DNA of 64,000 nt from Agarophyton chilense (lineage: Eukaryota; Rhodophyta; Florideophyceae; Gracilariales; Gracilariaceae). The translations under genes were made by a program, and so were the position numbers. Shown one piece after another: positions 38,760-50,839 of the stretch (within the stretch, counting starts at the first letter, position 1; each line of letters begins with the position of its first letter). Where the stretch lies: NCBI GenBank assembly GCA_030374765.1, contig JARGXX010000126.1, positions 20,467-84,466 on the forward strand, written 5' to 3'. The notes beneath the pieces were generated by a model, which was not told the DNA's origin, did no database searches, and worked only from the letters and a program-made list of their open reading frames with translations.

Positions 38760-39775
38760 ATGAGGTGCTGATGTAGTTCTGCTTTGTTTTTGACGGAGAT
38801 TTGACTTTTTCTGTTTATTGATGCGAATGGAGAAGCGTGGGGGCCAAACAGCGAGCAGAAGTTTGGAACAAGTAAGTTCGAGGATATGGAAGGCCTTTTA
38901 AATGAAGCGAGGAATAGGGATCTAACTTGTTATGTCATTTGCATGCTGTCTATCTAATTATGTAGGGAAATGTGATGGACGAAGAGGAAGCGCTTTGAAA
39001 GGTTCTTGTCGAGTTGTCTAGGGACAGCATTCCTGTCTGAACCGTCGGTCTTCGGAGAATGGAGGCGCAGATCAGTTTGCGTCGCGCTTAGCGAGAAGTT
39101 AAGTGAAGCGCGACGATCGGGCGAGGAGAAGCGATCAGCGATCGGGCGAGGCGCAGTGATTGGCAATCGGGCAGGCGACAGGACGGGAAACCAGTCTCCA
39201 GATATGAAATGGTGTTTTCATATTTCACATTCGGAGACCCGCTTTCGGTCGAGTCGCTCGAGCGTTCGGAGTGCTGACGCTATCGCTGTATTACGCACCA
39301 ACGATTAGGGTGATTGGAGGGCATTTAGGTGAATGGGCGGTGCATTTGAACGGTTCATACTAGCCAGGATACTTGTGCGATATGAAATATCTCGCGCTAG
39401 GTAAGATTCGATATTCCTTTCATTGTCGGTAGAATTCGTGATCTAGGATGAATGATTTCTGAAAGATATCGCCCAAGTTCTCTTTCATTATTGGTAGAAT
39501 TCCCATGCTATTGTTAACGTTTGCTAGTTTTCTACATTCACCTCAACATTCACTTGAACTCTTATTTTGCGCTAGATATTCTAGCATCAAAATTCTGCGA
39601 ATTTTTGAATGCTAACCATAGACATTCTAGCACACCCAAACTAGAAATCTAGCAGTCAATACTAGCTTTCCGAAAACACAGACGAATACGTGGTCCAAGT
39701 GAAGTTCCATGCCTATTCTTACCGTTTCAATCTACGCACCTGATGACCTGCTACCCCGTACCGAGAGGCTATTAG
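38760..39775. other. No recognisable gene
   Basis: 1 kb, increasingly AT-rich to the right, with repeated CTAG-containing words around 39520-39665. Only short open frames. Confidence 0.5.
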
Positions 39776-40159
39776 TTGTTCAGAAAAGTCCAACATATAG
39801 ACATCTTTTGTTTTAGTAGAAAGGATGGAATGTCGTGCGTATCAAATACGCAATTCAGTACGGCGTACACTTTTCCGTACACCCGCCATCAGCATTACAC
39901 AGAAGTTGACATAGCAAATCGCTCCATCACTACGACTTCACGCCATTTTGTTCGATCACTGGACTATGGAATAATACTTTATAGAGATTCCCATTTCGGA
40001 ACAAAAATCTGCGGCACGAAATCATTGGAATTCCATACCACAGGGAAAAAAGTTGCAACTAAAACTGGAGACGAGATTATTCAAGGACTGTACTATCAGC
40101 ATACAGGAACAAATGAACCGGATCATTTCACGACATCAAAGCCCCATGGAACAGAATAA
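39776..40159 (+). pseudogene. Possible copia protease/pre-integrase scrap
   Basis: 127 codons, open. The region SLDYGIILYRDSHFGTKICG followed by GDEIIQGLYY is reminiscent of the link between protease and integrase (gag-pre-integrase, 'L..GL.V.F...C.I...GLYYL') in Ty1/copia elements. No other copia domain follows downstream, so it would be an orphan fragment. This is weak evidence. Confidence 0.25.
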
Positions 40160-41329
40160 TTAACTTCTCAGATCAATTTCAGACACTCTGAGAAGGCCAG
40201 TGACCCTTAATCTGGCGGAGAGTAGTTCTAAATACAGTCAAACAACAACTATGACACTTTCTCAAGGTCATCCATAATGGGATGGTATTAATTTTGACAT
40301 GTGCTTTTATCTATTTGGAGACTTCTTGCATACTCCTTAAAATTGCCTCTCTGTTTCATGAGAGCAGGTGAGAATTAATTCGCTTTCTTGATTGATGAAT
40401 CGCTTCTTTGTGTAAATTAATGAAAATCCGTAGGAAATGTAATATTAAACTTCCCAAACGGAGCTGAAAGAACCCCTTGATACAAAATAGTTGCTGCTAC
40501 GCCCACACTTTGTACTAATCGTCGGTTAAACCTCAGACTTGCGCCTGCAAAACTGTCAACATCTGCCCGAGGTAAGTGGGCTTTGGGAATTGATGACAAC
40601 AGAGCTCTAAAAATCACATTATCAGAACTCAAATGCTAGGGCTTCTCCTTCCGTACAGAAGTTCAAACTGTCCTTCAACCAAAGTTTTCCTACTTTGAGT
40701 TGGGGCGCTTTCGAGCACTTCCTATGCGTCTATCAGGCACTAGATTCCGTCTTCCGCCCACTCGGTTCAATGTAGGAAGCGCAATTCCATTTTGGACATT
40801 TACTACTTCAGCATGTTCAAGAATTTCTCTCTCGTGTATATGATCGTCAGGAAAGTGATCAATAACTTCGTTGGCGATTAAATGGCTATAAAATTGCGTA
40901 TTAGATCTTGAGGCACGCTATGGAGAACTTTGGTGTTGTTGACGTGTCGCGATTTGCGCTCATCGCACCTGACGCAAAAGGTTGGGCACCAAGAGGAGTT
41001 CCGCGCTGTGTCGGATGCCCCCAGACTCTTTGACGAAGTCTGGTATTCTTTACTATATAGTAGTCTCTGGTGCTCCAAGAACAGCTCGTGGGTTGCGCTT
41101 CTAGATTTTCTATGATGCGTGCGCTGCGTAGATGTCGCTGTCATCCAGCAGCTGTCTACTTCGAGGTCCTACGCAGTCCAAGCGCCTGCATCTCAATCCC
41201 GACTGCAGTCCACTCTGGGCTGCAGTTGCGCTATTTCATCCCAGTTTCGCAGCACTCCGATTTGTGGTGCACCTACGCATCCCAGATGTGCTCGTGGGTG
41301 GTCAACAGTCCCCTTATGACCAAAATTTC
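40160..41329. other. Unresolved minus-strand retroelement-like debris
   Basis: Minus-strand frames (41144-40878 and 40632-40417) contain CPTFCVRCDERK and LRFNRRLVQSVGVAAT but also many stops. They could be decayed pieces of the retroelement to the right. I cannot assign a domain. Confidence 0.3.
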
Positions 41330-43740
41330 GAAAGGAATATGGAAGGGTGGTCATAAAAACTTGACCGGTCTCTTTTGTCGTGTTGTACCGTCCTTCCTGA
41401 CTTGTTCCGGATATTCTTCTACCAAGTCTGGTACATCGTGTTGTAGCCTTTCCAATAAGACCCAGTAAGTTTCGCTGCCTTCAAAGCCTTTCTATTTTAC
41501 CAAGATGTCCAATACACCGTCTTCCTTTATGATATTCTGGAAATTTCCGAACACCAGTAGCTCGTTCTCTTGATAATAAAGGAGATTTAGAAGGTCTTCG
41601 GTTATTTGAAAATTCTTGTTTCGGGAAAACTTTAACCGACGGCCTTGCACTAGTTCCTTCTTTCCTGTAAGCAACTATTCTTTTTCGGAGATGTATTCAC
41701 CATTGCAGCTTGTCACTCGATATGGACCTGTTCATTATAGCGAGAGTTTCCTTTTCATTTTCTTCTGTAGCAATTCTTTCAACACAAAGCCCCTCTCAGA
41801 AAATGTCACCTTGCGTACTCCCGTTTTCTTCTTGGGTGATTCTACCGCTGCTTTTCGTTTCCCGTTAGAAGCTGTGGCGATTTCCCGGTGCATGCGCTTC
41901 ATTGCTTCTCTGCACCGGTCGAATTATCGCAATTTCCTAATCTGTGCCTCGGTGATGGACACAATTTCCAACTCTCCTTTGCGTTCAGTGAGTCCGGCGA
42001 ACGGGCCGTCCTGCTTCAGCCCGATAAATACTTCGAGTGGACATTGATTCTTCAATCGCTTCAACGGGGAGTTCTTCAGTGCTGACTGCACCAGTGACAT
42101 CACCCTGGGCCATGAGGCGAATGGAAGCTGAAACTCTGACAGTAGTGCTATTGCCGCTTTTGCTAGCTCTCTGCACACTACCTCGAATATACCGTTGCTC
42201 CACGGTGCGTAGGCCAGGGTTTAATGATGCTGAGTGTGCAAATGATCCTTGAGACTACGTGTCACTTTGTTCTTAGAATGACTGGCTTGATATGAGACCC
42301 ATATCCTCGAAGTTCAGAAGGCGGCGAACCATTCTGTAAACAGTTCAGAGGTTACTTCAGCCGTTGCTTCGGTTGTAATTTCGAGTTATAGATAGACGAA
42401 GAAATCGTCTTTGATCACCAGAACGTAGATGTGATGTTTTTCTCCGTTTCAAATATAGCAGTAGTCGAAATGGATTACTTCGTCGGGTTACGTTGCGTAG
42501 ATTGCAAACCCCAACAGGCCTGGGCACGATAAATCTTGGCCAAATATGGAGGCAGTGAATACAGGATGCCACGAAGTCGTTCACATCTTTGTCCATACAG
42601 TCTCACCAAGAGTGTGTCTCGATGTTTGCCTTTTTCACTTCCTTTGCTCGGTGTCCTGTGGATCTGGTGTGTGCTGCGATTAAAACTCTTAGCTTACACA
42701 GTGTGTCTGACTTCGGTACCCATATAAGCCCTCAAATGTTTTGCAAAATGCCTTTGTTCTGCTTGAAACTGCTGGGTGGCTTCTCGGGACTGCTACTTTG
42801 TGTGTTCTCCAGGTTTTTGAGTTTGGGCCAGTCGAGTTTCGGCTTCAGTTCGGGGCTTATTGGCGCCATGAGAACAGTCTTGCATGCCCTTAGAATGGCT
42901 ACTTTGAAAATTTCAGGACTTTTTAAGGCCCAACGTGTCATAATATCCGCCTAAACATTCCGTTCCTCCGGTAGATGCTGTATGATATAACTGAAACGAT
43001 TGAGCTTCAATGCCCACCTCATCAGCTTGCTGGGCGGGTGGCGTGGTGTGCCGGTGGTTCAATTGGGTCGTCTTTCGTGTCTCTGTAGGATACACCACTG
43101 TAGTTACCCTTCTCAGTAGGTACACCGAGGCGGCTGATACGCATACCGTTAATCGCCGGACCGACCTTCTCGAGGTGGTCGTCTAGGTTGAATTCTATCG
43201 CATTGAGCAGGGGCCGTCCAAGAATCACCCGTTTCATACTCTGATCCGTAATGAAGAACTCTACTCCATGCGGAAGTATAGATATCTTCTTCCTGGGCAG
43301 GGTTATTACCAGCGGCACCGTCCCGCTTTACTTTGATGTGAACATCATTAGGGCTTCTCCAGTGCCCCTCAAGAGCAGTCTCGAGTTCGATGGATTCAGG
43401 GATATCGATGACTTCCAAGTTGCTTCCCGCAATGATTTGCTTCATCAAGTCTTTTGATATAGCACTGTAGTCGGCGCCAGAGTCTCCAATCGCGTCTGCT
43501 GCAACTCGATCGTCGATTAAAATGTTTTACCTTTCATTGCTGCTCGGATGGCTTGATAAACAAGCGACTTCGATGCTCCTCTTCCCCCGCTTTTCTGCGA
43601 AGAAATAGTCCAGGAGCTGCTTCCGTTCGTCAGCGGAGGTAATACTACAGTATTGAATTCGGTGCTTTTTGTCGCACTTCCTGTTCAGGCAAGGCCTCGT
43701 CCACACAGTACCGTCTGCGGCGGTTTTCTGTGCTCCTTAA
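41330..43740 (-). pseudogene. Decayed Ty3/gypsy element with chromodomain-like tail
   Basis: Reading the minus strand from right to left gives five pieces. A gag-end zinc-binding motif (CLNRKCDKKHRIQYC) is near 43690. A retropepsin has GDSGADYSAIS at about 43490 and VILGRPLLNAIEF at about 43215. An RNase H C-terminus (RWALKLNRFSYIIQHLPEER) is near 42990. An integrase core has IHFDYCYI and YVLVIKDDF (42420-42490) and WPRVMSLVQSALKNSP (42100). A chromodomain-like end is near 41480 (DGVLDILVK, stop, KGFEGSETYWV). RT is missing between protease and RNase H. Several stops and frame shifts are present, including TAG where the chromodomain's conserved Trp would be. Non-functional. Confidence 0.75.
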
Positions 43741-44660
43741 TTCGAAGAATCTCGTTTCGAACGTTTGAGACTGCGCTCTATATATTCGGGTTCACTCTTC
43801 TTCGAAACGTTTCCTCCGTCGCGCTCGTGTCTTCGCTTTATCTGCGCTCGTGCAGTTTCGCCGTTATTCACTTCGATGGGAAGAGAGCTGGCGCGTTTCA
43901 TAAAATAGGATATGCTTGCCTTTTGTAACGCAATGACGCGTGGGTCAGCGTACGGGTCTCGACCGGTGGTAGCGTGGTAGAGCGAATCCTAAGGTTCGAA
44001 TTCTTAACGGCGGCACTCCCAGAGCACTCGGTGCAATTTCTGGCGTTTACAGCGTAGTCCTACAGGTCGGTGCTACAGAAACCATGGCTTGAAGACCAAA
44101 GGGTGGAACTAATATAGCAAAGGGGGTTATTTAGTACCCTAACGGTGCCTACCTTACTCTAAGGGAGAAGCATCGCTCGAGCCAAGAAGATAGTACTGGC
44201 GAGGGGCTGAGATCTCCCTGGCTCTGTAATGCTAATCTATGAAACTAATTAAAATAAACAAATAATCTGCCTGAGTCCAGATGAGATCGGCCAGTCCACG
44301 TGGCGTCTGTAAGATCCCTCAGGGCCCGGCGGCTTACAAGGCTCAACCGTTATCGTCGCTTCTTCACATATCTCCCTCCTTAGGATTCGGCCGTTACGGA
44401 GAAATCAAGATGGACTCATGAATGACTCAGTGGACGCGAGCACTTCGTTGCTCCCGGTACCATTGGGTGTGACGGGACGTCGCGTGGTCATCGCCTACGG
44501 GGAGGCGTGGAATGGTGAGCTGACTATTGGTGCCGAAGGAAAATTAATTTGCCTAAGGACTGAAACTCCCGCGCGCCGTAGACATTGGCCATAGATAGAA
44601 CGCCGGCGTATTCCTCGTGGCGCGGTATCGCGGTGGTCCCTTGGCTTATTCTCCCCTGAC
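43741..44660. other. No recognisable gene
   Basis: 920 bp without a convincing frame. It may include the 5' end of the decayed minus-strand gypsy element, but no LTR pair was found. A short tRNA-like look at 43965-44000 was considered and rejected. Confidence 0.45.
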
Positions 44661-44665
44661 GGTCA

Positions 44666-45292
44666 TTGGAGCCGTCCTTAGTCTCCGCTCTTTCTTTGGC
44701 GACCATCCGCGCTTCATCCACCGTGGTTTACGCCTGTCAGTACGCTCAGGTCAATTCCATTCTTCTTCTCATAGTAGTAATTTTTCATTGGTCGCGCGCG
44801 ATGCCGAACTCGCCTTATAAGCCCGTTGGATACACCATTCTCCCTCCAGACTATGTCGCTTCCGTCGGCTTTCCTATCTATTTCCTGGCTGAGCAGCCTG
44901 TGGGCAGCGGCACCATGGCTTCGAAAAACCAAACGGAGAGCTCCTCAAAATACCAAGTGGCTTACGAACGTCCCAGGGACCGCTGTGACCATACAATGGG
45001 ACGGAATCAGCGGGTAGTGCATCATGCCATTCTTCCGTACTCTGTGAAAGAATACCAAAGGTTCTGTCATATGTATCTAGACGCCCGAAGGTTTGCCAAG
45101 ATACCCGATTTCCGGAAGGGTTGCAAGAACGCGCCCAGCGTCTCGTTGTATAATAGATGGCTGTATTTTCCTGTGGATCCGCGTTCGCCGACGCGATGTC
45201 GAACTCTAATTCAAGCCGACATGCCGTACGTTCGCAGCGGGGAAGAAGCCGAATACCAGTTCAAGGTGAACAAACTTCTTTTGGACCTATAA
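44666..45292 (+). CDS. Hypothetical protein
   Basis: 209 codons, open. The likely start is either 44666 or the internal ATG at 44801 (MPNSPYKPVGYTILPPDYVA). The C-terminal half is rich in Arg, Tyr and Phe (YQRFCHMYLDARRFAKIPDF). A hydrophobic stretch (SILLLIVVIF) sits before 44801. No family recognised. It lies between two dead retroelements, so it may itself be debris. Confidence 0.3.
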   Translation: MEPSLVSALSLATIRASSTVVYACQYAQVNSILLLIVVIFHWSRAMPNSPYKPVGYTILPPDYVASVGFPIYFLAEQPVGSGTMASKNQTESSSKYQVAYERPRDRCDHTMGRNQRVVHHAILPYSVKEYQRFCHMYLDARRFAKIPDFRKGCKNAPSVSLYNRWLYFPVDPRSPTRCRTLIQADMPYVRSGEEAEYQFKVNKLLLDL

Positions 45293-45477
45293 ACGGAGTT
45301 CATATTGCTTTATATGCGATTTTCTCCAGGGGGTCACGATCGTTTTGCGATTATATGCTTCCGGCAGCCGTATGACCGCCTGTTTTTGGGTTTCCAATAT
45401 GGTGTATCGGAACGACATACACGAGTCCGATGGTCGTTCGCGTCAATCCTTAGGGTTCTTCTTTTGTTGGCATCAGG

Positions 45478-45651
45478 TGAAGTTTCACGAACACACAAAT
45501 ACAACATATAAACGTGCGCAATAAATTCGAAAAACTGTTGCCACGCCATAATGTCAACGAGTCATGGTACAGACACTAAGAATAAAGACACCAAAACGTT
45601 GGGCATTCGCATCAAGAGAAGATGGATCGCATCAACATGACCATTCTAATA
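45478..45651 (-). repeat. 3' LTR of copia B
   Basis: Direct repeat of 49292-49464 at about 80% identity by eye. Boundaries are uncertain by several bases because the shared sequence runs into CCATTCTAATA on the right side in both copies. Confidence 0.65.
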
Positions 45652-45662
45652 CTCTTCCTTCT

Positions 45663-45955
45663 TCAACCAAAGTTTTTCTCGGATCTTTTTGTTTCCGAAA
45701 TATCCTGAGAGTTGAAGTTGAGTTTGTCAGTAAATAGCGTAAGCTGGAGAGCATCTGTCTTCTTGGTGAGTAGATCTGCAAGGTTGGAGTTGCCAGGAAC
45801 CCAAGATATTTTGTCCACTGCACCAGTCTGAAATTCATATTGGACGCAGCTAACGTCTCCGCGAATAGACTTGTCAATAGAGTTTTTCTGCATCAAGAGT
45901 GGTGTGAATAAATCCTTTGATTCAACTGCAATTCTCAGTTTAACATCCAAATCTG
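45663..45955 (-). pseudogene. Copia B RNase H C-terminus
   Basis: Encodes VKLRIAVESKDLF and KISWVPGNSNLADLLTKK, matching the end of the copia A polyprotein nearly residue for residue. It is joined directly to the RT fingers, showing a deletion of the RT palm and most of RNase H. Confidence 0.85.
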
Positions 45956-46475
45956 ACAGCTCCGGGTATGCCTTCTTTGCTTAAGACGGTTCTTAAGTCA
46001 TCTTCGCTACCATGAGGTGCTATTCGTTCTTTTAGCTTCAAAGAGCCATCGTCATTACTCTTGATTTTGTAAAGTGTGTGACTATTGATTATATTTGAGT
46101 TCGGAGGAACTACGTCGTGTGTGACAGGGCGCACAGTCTTGATGAAGGTTTCCTCTTCTAACTTGTATGCATTGACTAGAGGGTATTGGTGGAACCCTTG
46201 TGCGTGGTGCTTGAGGAATGGCTTATTCCCGAAATGCTTTACCATTGACGACTGAACAGCTTTCTCAGTGCTAGTGACTTGTAAATCAGGCAGTGTTGAA
46301 CTAGAGCTAGAGCTAGCTGTAAGTGCATTGTTGTAGTTCCAAACTTCCTTTATCATATCTAGGAGTTCTTTGTCGCCGTCCTCATAATAGGTGTTTAGAC
46401 GACCATCTTCGTCTGCTGAATGCACAGTTCCTGGATAAAAATGCGCAGCCATGGGCCAGAGCACTGAAACAATGT
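45940..46475 (-). pseudogene. Copia B Tudor-like domain and RT fingers
   Basis: 46475-46320 encodes the Tudor-like segment (LWPMAAHFYPGTVHSADEDG, then YYEDGDKELLDM), followed by HFGNKPFLKHHAQGFHQYPL and YKIKSNDDGSLKLKERIAPH, which align with copia A. The aromatic and acidic positions of the Tudor-like domain are mostly kept despite decay elsewhere. Confidence 0.75.
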
Positions 46476-46570
46476 GTCCAACTGACGGTTTATCATACGG
46501 AGAGTCCGTCGATAGTACATCATCAGCAGCTGCATTCTCATGATACGATGTAGCCTGGGAGTCAAAACAT

Positions 46571-47790
46571 CTACTTGGTACTAAAGTCCGGACTCGCTTC
46601 GGCAGTCGTTACAGGCAACGTGCCTGCAGAACTACGCTGTTCAATAGAGAGTTCATCTACCGAGCCCATTCCTTCCTGTACTAGTTGGGCGAAGCTCTCT
46701 TTAGAAAGTGCTGGCCAGGTATCTTCAAAGGCGGCAATAATTTCCCGACCCTTGCGTCCTGGAACGGTCACTGAGCGAGCAGCTCTGTTGACTAAGAGGA
46801 TCGGTTTGGGATCCGTCCACTTTCCTCTCTTTTCATAGTCTTTCTTTTGGTTGACTTCAACAAAGTCACCAACTGCGATTGGTGGTTCAGTCACAGAATT
46901 TGAGCGAAGAATTAGCGCTAGTTTGCGGCGTTCTTGTAGCTGGTCACGAGCAATGCGAACATCGTCAGGTATAGCAGTTTTGTTAGGCTCGGCGGCAATA
47001 GGATTTGAGAAGCCTTTCGCTAGTTCAAATGCAGACAAGGTGTTGTTACCGTAAAGATCGTTAGAAATACACAGAGGCTTGTATGCAGCTACCTTGGGGT
47101 CAAACTCGGAACCAGCATCCTCTTTTAGGTTAATAAAGATGCTGCGAAAGATGTTATGCTTAGACACTATCGCATTTTTCGAGTGCCTGCCAGGAGGCAC
47201 TCGATGAATCGGTATTCCAAGCTTCTTGGCGTAGCGCTTGAACGATCCGACTTGGAAGGCTTTGTCTGCACGAATAGAGTCAGGGTACCAGAACTGGGAT
47301 AACCAGGAGGCTTCAAAGGCAAAAATAGCCTCTGTAAGACTTGTTGAAGTTACTACAAGAGCACTTGAGTATCTTGTAATTAGATCCATCAAGTGCATTT
47401 GCAGCATCTCATCAAAAAAAAAGATCGACACATAAAACATCGTTGAAGTTCTTAGAAAGGGAACTAATGGAGACCTTGAGACTGGGCTGCGGCACCGCTG
47501 CGGAGCGACAAGCAGTGCAGCGATTGATCATTTCCGTGAGCTACGACTTTACGGTCTCAATCCAGATTCCATTCCTCTCTAGCAAGAGCTTGTAGTCACT
47601 ATAGCTTGCATGGCCACATACGTGTTTGTAGGCCTTGTCTATAATCTTCTTTACATCACACCATGGTGTGGTGTCAAGAGTTACTGCAGAGGCTCGAAAG
47701 AGTAGAGCCGTCATTGCAGTGAGATGTAAAGATTCCCAATGCCGAGTAGCTAAGGAAGCCATTATTGATTATGGAAAGGTGGTCTCGGTG
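46571..47790 (-). pseudogene. Copia B integrase
   Basis: The zinc-binding His pair is in YKHVCGHASYSDYKLLLERN (about 47620). The core is open from 47440 to 46571, with the second Asp in IRADKAF. The catalytic Glu is replaced: NAIESKH of element A is NAIVSKH here, so the enzyme would be dead even if expressed. There is a frame break between the zinc region and the core. Confidence 0.85.
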
Positions 47791-47841
47791 TCCGTGAGAG
47801 ACGAACATAAGTGCATTTCTGCCTATGTGCTCGGTATTAGC

Positions 47842-49087
47842 TTATCGAGTCACGTTTCTTCTAATGACCCACTGGGGTGATCCGTCTAGAACAAGGTGCT
47901 TGATCCGAACTGAATTACCGTGGTCAGATGTCGCAGTGAGGGCAATTGATCCTAGTATGTGACGTGCTGAACTGGTGTGCCGGCCAGTTCCGTACTGCCA
48001 GTGCGTGTGTCCGTTGAGTGCCAGGGGTATGGCATCTAGCTTCGGGTTAGCTGGCAATCCGATGTGATCGGCTAGTAAGTTCAGTTCTATTGATCCAATT
48101 GCGGAGAACGATGCTTCGTCGCCAAGCAGTGGTCCGAGTTCGACCAGAGATGTATCGGTACTGGCGGATGAGCTAGTCAGAGTTGCCATATTAAATGAGA
48201 CAGTCTTCCTCTTAGACTTGTCTCTGCTGTGCTGATCATGGTAAGGTGTGTTTCCAGTGTAATTAGAGTGACGACCGTTTTCTTTTGACCCAGATGGGGC
48301 ATCAAATGACTTCATATGCGATGGGAATGAGCCGTCGGGATTGTGGTTGCTCCTCCAGTGTCCATATTTTCTGCATTCATCACAGGGATACTTTAAAATG
48401 GAAGATTGTCCCTTGTAACGGCTTCTGTGACTGCGAGGATGTTCTCGAGTATGGCTTGTTCCAGCAGAGCTGGCAACAAGCGATCCAATTTCGCTGTTTG
48501 GGGAGGTCTTATCGCAGTGCTTAATGACCGAGGCTACTGATTGATCCGTGATAGAGTTGATAAACTCTTCATTCGACGACTGCAAAATGAGGTTCTCATC
48601 AGATGATTCGCCTGCTGCCATAACGGAAACCCGTTTGGAGTCATCAATGGCGGAATTAGGTAGTAGCATTAAAGCAGTAATGCACTCGGGTAGCCTGGTA
48701 GTAGAAAATATGGAGTTGAACTTTGGAACTTGTGTCGAGAATCGAGACTCGAAGTTCTTCATGGTCTCGGTGCTGCAACGGCGAGTATTCCATAGCATAT
48801 TGAGCGCGGGAAGCTTCACTTACTATAGAGAGGGCATCCTTCTGATATATATTGCCCACGAAGAAGTCTACTTCCCAATCTTCAATCAGCTCAGTCTGTG
48901 ACATTCCAGTGCGAAGATCTTTTGCACGGCCATAAAATTGAGATTTGATACAAACAGCCTGCATTGCTGTCGGCATCTTGCTGCTATTAGAGTCTGGGAG
49001 AGTTTTGTGAAACGTCTGCCAGAGCTTGACTGCATCTTGATATTCTTCCTGGTCACCCCTCCCATCAGTCCATGGAGGGGATCTCAC
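47842..49087 (-). pseudogene. Copia B gag and protease
   Basis: A two-frame remnant. 49087-48656 is the gag N-terminus (VKLWQTFHKTLPDSNSSKMP). 48819-47842 continues gag, then has a knuckle CDECRKYGHWRSNH (C-X2-C-X4-H-X4-H, a His in place of the last Cys) and a protease with GPLLGDEASFSAIG (GDEA instead of DDGA), ending in WVIRRNVTR. Confidence 0.8.
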
Positions 49088-49291
49088 ATCCCAGGAGAAC
49101 TTGGTCCTAGACGAAAAGTTGGCTTAGAATGCTGGGCCCATCACTAAAAAAAATTAGACTGCGCCTTCGTGCTTGGTCGAGCTAGTCGACTGAGAACGAC
49201 AAATTCAAGTGCTTTCTGTCAGTGTAAAACAAATTCCACATTGAGAGAGAGGTCTCTACCTCTTCCCGCTGGTTTACCAACTACAAACATG

Positions 49292-49464
49292 GTGATTTGT
49301 AAGGACACACAATTACAACATATAAGCGTGCGCAATACATTACAAAAACTGTTGCCACGAAATAATATCAACGAGTCACGGTACAGCCATGAAGAATACA
49401 AATACGAAAAGATGGGGCGGTTGCATCAAGAGAAGGTCAGTTTCATCAACCTACCATTCTAATA
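49292..49464 (-). repeat. 5' LTR of copia B
   Basis: Direct repeat of 45478-45651, located upstream of gag on the minus strand. Confidence 0.65.
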
Positions 49465-50830
49465 GAAGCATTCACGTTAGTCGGTTATCACAGTTTTTAT
49501 GAATATAATCCGTTCATTGTAACAATTCCTATCATTGTCGATGACAGTACACATTCATCTTTAGTGCTCAGTCTGCTTTTTCCCTTAATAAGATTTCTAC
49601 ACCAATCGTGCATTTGACTAACTTTACTTCTTCAATCAACACTTTTCTTTGAAAAACAAAGTATTGAGAGTGCTACCAAATAAAAGAAGAAGCTTATTTA
49701 TCTTCGTAATCATCTTCGAGAACTCATACAAGTGCGTACGTTAAGTTTTTTTCAAACTCTTTGTAAGATTTTAAGTTGTGGTCGAGATCTGTTTGGCTAC
49801 GTTTCCCCTTTCCAAAACAGTTTTAACACTACAGTCAAAGAACGTGGTATTTCTTTGTCATCGCAGATATTTCGAAATATTTACAGTGCTTCCTTCCAGT
49901 TATCAGTAGTTGTTTCGTTATGAATATTTAAAGGAGCCTGCCAATTTGGGCAAACTGTATATCAGATGAGACGTTCAGTCTAACCAGAGCTAGGGCTGCC
50001 CGCACATGGGAAGAGAGGCGGCCTGAGCCGGAAGCAGCCACTAGTATTGCGTGCTTTTTCTCAGCCGTTCCACTGGCTTTGGCTCAGCCGTGCCATCGTC
50101 TCATAACTCGCTTCGGCACGAGAACTCTCAGTAAAAATAATAGAGAAAGCTGGCCGCTGCTTCCAACTGCGAACAGATCCAGCACTGTTTGTGCAGCCAA
50201 TGAGAAAGGAGCCACTGACGTCTTTTCATTGGCTGCCCGCCGTAGTAGGAACGGTCAGGCGGTCGCCGGCGCCTCCACTTAATGAGCCCGAGAATCGCGA
50301 CGCTCCCGTACTTAATCCCGGACTCTGTTCACATCCTCGTATGGTGCGACTCACACATCTTCAGTCGTAGCTTCAGTCTCAACTTCACTCACAGCTTCAG
50401 CCGTAGCTTCAACAGCACCTCGAGCAAATAGCTTCAGCGGGTTTTTGCAGTGTTCCCAAGCGCGACTCAAACAACTATCTCAGTCGCAGCTTTAACAGCA
50501 GCTTCAGCTCCAGTGTCAGATTCTTCAGCCAAGGAAATGTTTGAGCTTTTGCCTTCGTATCGTCTTTCGGACGAAATACCCATGAAAGCACCCAGAGACC
50601 AATAGCCCATTTTACAAGCCGAGGGGATGCTTCGGCTATGAGATGCTCGCTTGAGCTTTACCATCTTGTGAATCTCAGAACTGCCCTCGGTTGTAATCGG
50701 ATATGTACATTTCTACGGAGCGCTACAACTATCTACTGCACCAAACTCACCTTCAGACCTCCATGTCGTCCCCATCGGCACCTTGCGACACATTACCATC
50801 TTCCGCATCTCCTGAATCGGTCTCTGTACT
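49465..50830. other. No recognisable gene
   Basis: 1.4 kb; AT-rich on the left. 50340-50530 contains a degenerate array of AGCTTCAG/AACTTCA words, which reads as Glu/Ala-rich on the minus strand. No gene can be supported. Confidence 0.5.
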
Positions 50831-50839
50831 GCTCACAAC

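Larger units (their letters stand above)
45478..49464 (-). mobile_element. Ty1/copia element B, deleted and inactive
   Basis: A minus-strand relative of elements A and C. Flanking direct repeats of ~173 bp (about 45478-45651 and 49292-49464, sharing ACAACATATAA.CGTGCGCA) are the LTRs, visibly diverged. Inside are gag, protease, integrase, the Tudor-like domain, RT fingers and the end of RNase H. The RT catalytic core is deleted at about 45955, and several stops are present. Confidence 0.85.

Noticed and set aside
43960-44005. tRNA gene
   Set aside because: There is a box A-like (TAGCGTGGTAGAGCG) and a box B-like (GGTTCGAATTC) word, but they are too close together and no acceptor stem or 7-nt anticodon loop can be drawn.
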